DNA of 7,557 nt, taken from contig JBFWVF010000024.1 of NCBI GenBank assembly GCA_050246875.1, positions 1 through 7,557 of the forward strand, written 5' to 3'. Shown here one piece after another: positions 5,123 through 7,557 of the stretch. The position numbers were made by a program, and so were the translations under genes. The notes beneath the pieces are model-generated. The model ran no database searches. It saw only the letters and a list, made by a program, of their open reading frames with translations, and was not told the origin of the DNA. Every line of letters starts with the position of its first letter. Position 1 is the first letter of the stretch. This DNA comes from SHWB01 sp050246875. Its GTDB lineage: Bacteria; Pseudomonadota; Alphaproteobacteria; UBA6615.

Positions 5123-6349
5123 ATGCGCACGCGGTACGGACTCTCCCCGTGGGTTCTGCAGTATCCCGACTCCCGCCGGCCCCGGTTCGATCCCCTTCCG
5201 AAAGGCGACGGCACCGCGGACGTCGTCGTCGTGGGTGCGGGGCTGACCGGCCTGCTGACGGCGTATTTCTGCGCGAAAGCCGGCTACTCCACGCTGGTGC
5301 TCGAGGCGGACCGCGTCGGCCAGGCCGGCAGCGGGCGCAGCGGCGGCGTGCTGACGAGCGAGCCGGACCAGCCGTTCAAGGAAGTGTCGGCCCGCCTGGG
5401 CCTGAAGGCGGCCCGCCGGGCGTTCGAGTCCTGGTCCGAAGCGGCGGCTGACGGCGCGGCGCTGCTGAAGCGCCTCAAGGTGCCGTGCGGCCCGGTGCCG
5501 GCCGACACGATCGCGTTGCCCTGGCGGGCCGACGAGCGGCCGCTGCAGAAGGAGCACCAGGCGAAGACGGAGGCCGGTCTCGACGGCGCGTGGCTCTCGG
5601 GTGTGGCCGTCCAGCGCGCGTTGAAGCTGGAGGGCGCCGGCGCGCGGAAGACGAAGGGCGCGCTGCTGATCGACCCGTACGCCGCCGCGGTGGGCGTGCT
5701 CCGGGCCGCCGTCGCCGCGAAGGCGAAGGTCTACGAGAGGACGAAGGTCTCGAAGGTCACGTTCGACCGGAAGGTCGCGCGGGTGCTGGCGGGCCGCTCG
5801 ACGATCACGACGGAGAACGTCGTCATCGCGACGAACTTCGCGACGGCGGAGACGAAGCAGCTCCAGCGGCACGTGGGCGTGCGCCAGCGATTCCACGTGC
5901 TGACCGAGCCGCTCCCCGCCGCGATGCGCAAGGGGATGTTCGGCGAGAACGTGCTGCTGGTCGACGCGAGGTCACCCCGGCGGCGTCTGCGCTGGACGGC
6001 CGACGGCCGGCTGCTGATCAGCGGCGGCGATCAGAAGGCCGCTACGGGCAGCGCGCTCGAGACCGCGCGCGTCCACAACGCCAACGAGCTGATGTACGAG
6101 ACGCTGCTGATGTACCCGGGCATCCTCGGCCTGAAGCCGGAGTTCGCGTGGGAGTCGTCCTACGGCTACACGATCGATGGCCTGCCGTGCATCGGCCCGC
6201 ACCGCTTCTTCCCGCATCACCTGCTGGCGCTCGCCGGGTCCGGTGACTCGCTGACCGAAGCGTTCCTGGCCGCGAGGATTCTCTTCCGCGGCGTGGAAGG
6301 CAAGCCCGAGAAGGCGGACTCCGCGTTCACCTGGCAGCGCCTCGGCTAG
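5123..6349 (+). CDS. FAD-dependent oxidoreductase of the DAO family (amine / amino-acid oxidase-like)
   Basis: A 408-residue flavoprotein. Seen: an N-terminal extension (1-32) with WVLQYPDSRRP; a Rossmann dinucleotide-binding motif VVVVGAGLTGL (34-44) with acidic Glu61 ending the second strand; the DAO-type flavin loop SGRSGGVLTSEPDQPF (70-85); a middle substrate domain (about 120-330) with IDPYAAAVGVL (183-193), VVIATNFAT (233-241) and DGRLLISGGDQ (294-304); and the C-terminal FAD part GYTIDGLPCIGP (348-359) and LALAGSGDSLTEAFLAA (368-384). Known: relatives such as gamma-glutamylputrescine oxidase and sarcosine or glycine oxidases oxidise C-N bonds using FAD. Substrate and electron acceptor cannot be told from sequence. 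There is no signal peptide, so it is probably cytoplasmic. ATG 5123 is chosen because similarity to the family begins soon after it; a longer frame from 4907 would add 72 unconserved residues and run into the divergent small gene. No Shine-Dalgarno is visible. Confidence 0.92.
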   Translation: MRTRYGLSPWVLQYPDSRRPRFDPLPKGDGTADVVVVGAGLTGLLTAYFCAKAGYSTLVLEADRVGQAGSGRSGGVLTSEPDQPFKEVSARLGLKAARRAFESWSEAAADGAALLKRLKVPCGPVPADTIALPWRADERPLQKEHQAKTEAGLDGAWLSGVAVQRALKLEGAGARKTKGALLIDPYAAAVGVLRAAVAAKAKVYERTKVSKVTFDRKVARVLAGRSTITTENVVIATNFATAETKQLQRHVGVRQRFHVLTEPLPAAMRKGMFGENVLLVDARSPRRRLRWTADGRLLISGGDQKAATGSALETARVHNANELMYETLLMYPGILGLKPEFAWESSYGYTIDGLPCIGPHRFFPHHLLALAGSGDSLTEAFLAARILFRGVEGKPEKADSAFTWQRLG

Positions 6350-6369
6350 CGGCCGTTCGCCGGGCCGCT
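6348..6369. terminator. GC hairpin in the convergent gap between oxidoreductase and pseudouridine synthase genes
   Basis: AGCGGCC (6348-6354) pairs perfectly with GGCCGCT (6363-6369) around an 8-base loop. It begins within the TAG stop of the oxidoreductase and fills most of the 33-base gap before the stop of the minus-strand gene at 6383, the expected place for a shared bidirectional terminator. No T-run follows on either strand. Confidence 0.45.
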
Positions 6370-6382
6370 CACCTACCGACCC

Positions 6383-7312
6383 TCAGCGCAGGCGCGCGAG
6401 CAGATGCTCCATGTCCGGCGGGAGCGCGGCCTCGAGGTGCACGAACTCTCCGGAGACCGGGTGCGCGACGTTCAGCCGACGCGCGTGGAGTGCCTGCCGG
6501 TCGAACGCGATCGGATGCGCCGGCGGGCGGGGCTCGAGGTACTGGCGTTCCCCGACGAGCGGATGCCCATGAAGGGCGGCCTGCATCCGGATCTGATTGC
6601 GCTTGCCGGTGACCAGGCGCACTTCGATGAGTGTCGCGTCGCGCAGACGCTCGACGACCTGGAACCGGGAGATGGCCTCCGCGGCCCGCGGGTCGTCCTC
6701 GTCCGCCTCCTCCTGCCGCAGCTCCGTCGGGTCCCACGTCAGCAGGTCCCGCCACTCGCCCCGCGACTGCAGCACCTGGCCGTGGACGACGGCCCAGTAC
6801 ACCCGCTCCGGCTGACGGCGCTGGAACTGGGCCTTGATGTCGGCCTGTGCGGCCGGCGTGCGGGCGAAGAGCACCAGGCCGGACGTATCCCGATCGATGC
6901 GGTGGACGACGAAGGGCTTGCGCGCACCGCGTCCGCTCATCGCGGCGGTGAGCAGCGAGAGGACCGACGGCGCGGTCTCGCGCGTGGCGAGCGGCACGGT
7001 CAGCAGACCCGCGGGTTTGTTGACGGCGATGAGCGCCGCGTCCTCGTACACGATGTCGAGCACGCCATCGCGCCTCGGCGCGCGCTTCGCGGCCGTGCCG
7101 GGCCGGTCCATCCAGACGCGCACGGTGTCCGCCTCCGTCAGCAGCCGGGCTGCGTCGACGAGACCTGCTTCCGCGCCGTTCAGGAAGACCTTGCCCCGGC
7201 GCAGGGCGTCAGCGGCCTTCGACCGCGAGCCCAGCCGGCCGTCGGCGGCGAGAAACTTGTCGAGGCGCGTGCCGGCCTCGGCGCCGGAAACGGGCCAGTC
7301 GGTCGTGTCCAC
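6383..7312 (-). CDS. RluA-family pseudouridine synthase with N-terminal S4 domain
   Basis: A 309-residue enzyme that isomerises uridine to pseudouridine in structured RNA. Seen: an N-terminal S4-type RNA-binding region (about residues 15-70; RLDKFLA, SRSKAADALRRGKVFLNG); the start of the catalytic domain at VYEDAALIAVNKPAGLLTVP (88-107); the catalytic motif HRIDRDTSGLVLFA (137-150), with Asp140 as the invariant nucleophile; the conserved Tyr172 in VYWAVVHG; and GKRNQIR (236-242) where RluD-like enzymes usually have GRTHQIR. Known: RluC and RluD with an S4 domain modify 23S rRNA, while other RluA relatives act on tRNA. The exact target cannot be called, so no symbol is given. An acidic stretch (EEADEDDP, 201-208) is inserted in the catalytic domain. 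The start codon is GTG at 7312 with no strong Shine-Dalgarno. It lies 24 bases downstream of another minus-strand gene and is probably cotranscribed with it. Confidence 0.95.
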   Translation of the reverse strand: MDTTDWPVSGAEAGTRLDKFLAADGRLGSRSKAADALRRGKVFLNGAEAGLVDAARLLTEADTVRVWMDRPGTAAKRAPRRDGVLDIVYEDAALIAVNKPAGLLTVPLATRETAPSVLSLLTAAMSGRGARKPFVVHRIDRDTSGLVLFARTPAAQADIKAQFQRRQPERVYWAVVHGQVLQSRGEWRDLLTWDPTELRQEEADEDDPRAAEAISRFQVVERLRDATLIEVRLVTGKRNQIRMQAALHGHPLVGERQYLEPRPPAHPIAFDRQALHARRLNVAHPVSGEFVHLEAALPPDMEHLLARLR

Positions 7313-7336
7313 GGCGCTCGGTCCGGGCGAGGGCTG

Positions 7337-7557
7337 CTAGCTCCGGTCGGTCCGGATGATGCCTCCCGGCACCGCGTCGCCGACCGACGTGTCGAGGCCG
7401 TGACCCTTCTGGCCGATCCGGCGGCGCTCGGACACGATCAGGTGGTACTCGGCCGCGCGCTTCCAGAGGCGGTTCGCCATCTCGGTCAGGTGCACGGCCT
7501 TGATGCCGTAGTAGAGGAACAGCGCACCCAGGGCGCCGACGATGACGGCCTGGATGC
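7337..7557 (-). CDS. Unrecognised protein with a C-terminal membrane helix, C-terminal part only
   Basis: The last 72 codons of a gene entering from the right edge; the start is not in the window. I do not recognise the family. Seen: a hydrophobic helix at the left end of the visible part (AVIVGALGALFLYYGIKAVH), then a charged segment, LTEMANRLWKRAAEYHLIVS, that could form an amphipathic helix, a basic patch (ERRRIGQKGHG) and a polar tail ending IIRTDRS. The strong basic patch after the helix suggests a cytoplasmic C-terminus. It may be a small single-pass membrane protein starting just outside the window, or the end of a larger one. The TAG stop is 24 bases upstream of the pseudouridine synthase start on the same strand, so the two are likely in one transcript. 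Confidence rests on the long open frame, coding-like composition and placement. Confidence 0.68.
   Translation of the reverse strand, partial: IQAVIVGALGALFLYYGIKAVHLTEMANRLWKRAAEYHLIVSERRRIGQKGHGLDTSVGDAVPGGIIRTDRS

Noticed and set aside
5045..5896. Minus-strand open frame of 283 codons opposite the FAD oxidoreductase
   Set aside because: It is antisense to an intact conserved flavoprotein, and its translation consists of Arg/His/Gln-rich repeats without domain features.
5485..6246. Plus-strand frame of 253 codons inside the oxidoreductase gene in another frame
   Set aside because: It is an Arg/Ala/Gly-rich out-of-frame reading of a conserved gene with no independent start signal.
1..7557. 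CRISPR arrays, tRNA or rRNA genes, insertion sequences, attachment sites, riboswitches
   Set aside because: I looked and found no regularly spaced long repeats, no tRNA cloverleaf with a T-loop motif, no transposase or terminal inverted repeats, and no recognisable riboswitch core.

Overview
This window is GC-rich, tightly packed bacterial chromosomal DNA from a free-living, respiring bacterium. The gene content (RegB-type redox sensor kinase, membrane-anchored penicillin-acylase-family hydrolase, Ada, RluA-family pseudouridine synthase) would fit a high-GC soil lineage such as Acidobacteriota or a proteobacterium, but nothing in the sequence fixes the phylum. I see no phage genes, insertion sequences, CRISPR arrays, tRNAs or rRNAs. 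No gene-free stretch exceeds about 175 bases.

Layout. (1) Positions 1-3390, minus strand, transcribed right to left: a large penicillin-acylase-family Ntn hydrolase (928-3390), then a small DUF1801/YdhG-like protein (377-781), then the N-terminus of a sensor histidine kinase with the RegB quinone-binding heptapeptide GGPMNPF (1-349, cut by the window edge). (2) Positions 3448-4542, plus strand: a complete Ada protein, divergent from the acylase across only 57 bases. (3) Positions 4626-4948, minus strand: two very small, unrecognised membrane proteins translationally coupled by an ATGA overlap. (4) Positions 5123-6349, plus strand: a DAO-type FAD-dependent amine/amino-acid oxidoreductase, possibly with a leaderless mRNA. 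(5) Positions 6383-7557, minus strand: an RluA-family pseudouridine synthase preceded 24 bases upstream by the C-terminal end of an unrecognised membrane-associated protein.

How the genes work together. Most are independent housekeeping or stress functions: alkylation repair, rRNA or tRNA modification, redox sensing and periplasmic amide hydrolysis. The strand alternates from group to group, and hairpins lie in the two convergent gaps (4595-4616 and 6348-6369). No new multi-gene defence or biosynthetic system is evident. The parts least explained by known families are the coupled small-membrane-protein pair, the perfect inverted repeat abutting the ada start codon, and the in-frame arrangement of the DUF1801 gene and the redox kinase, which are separated by a single stop codon.
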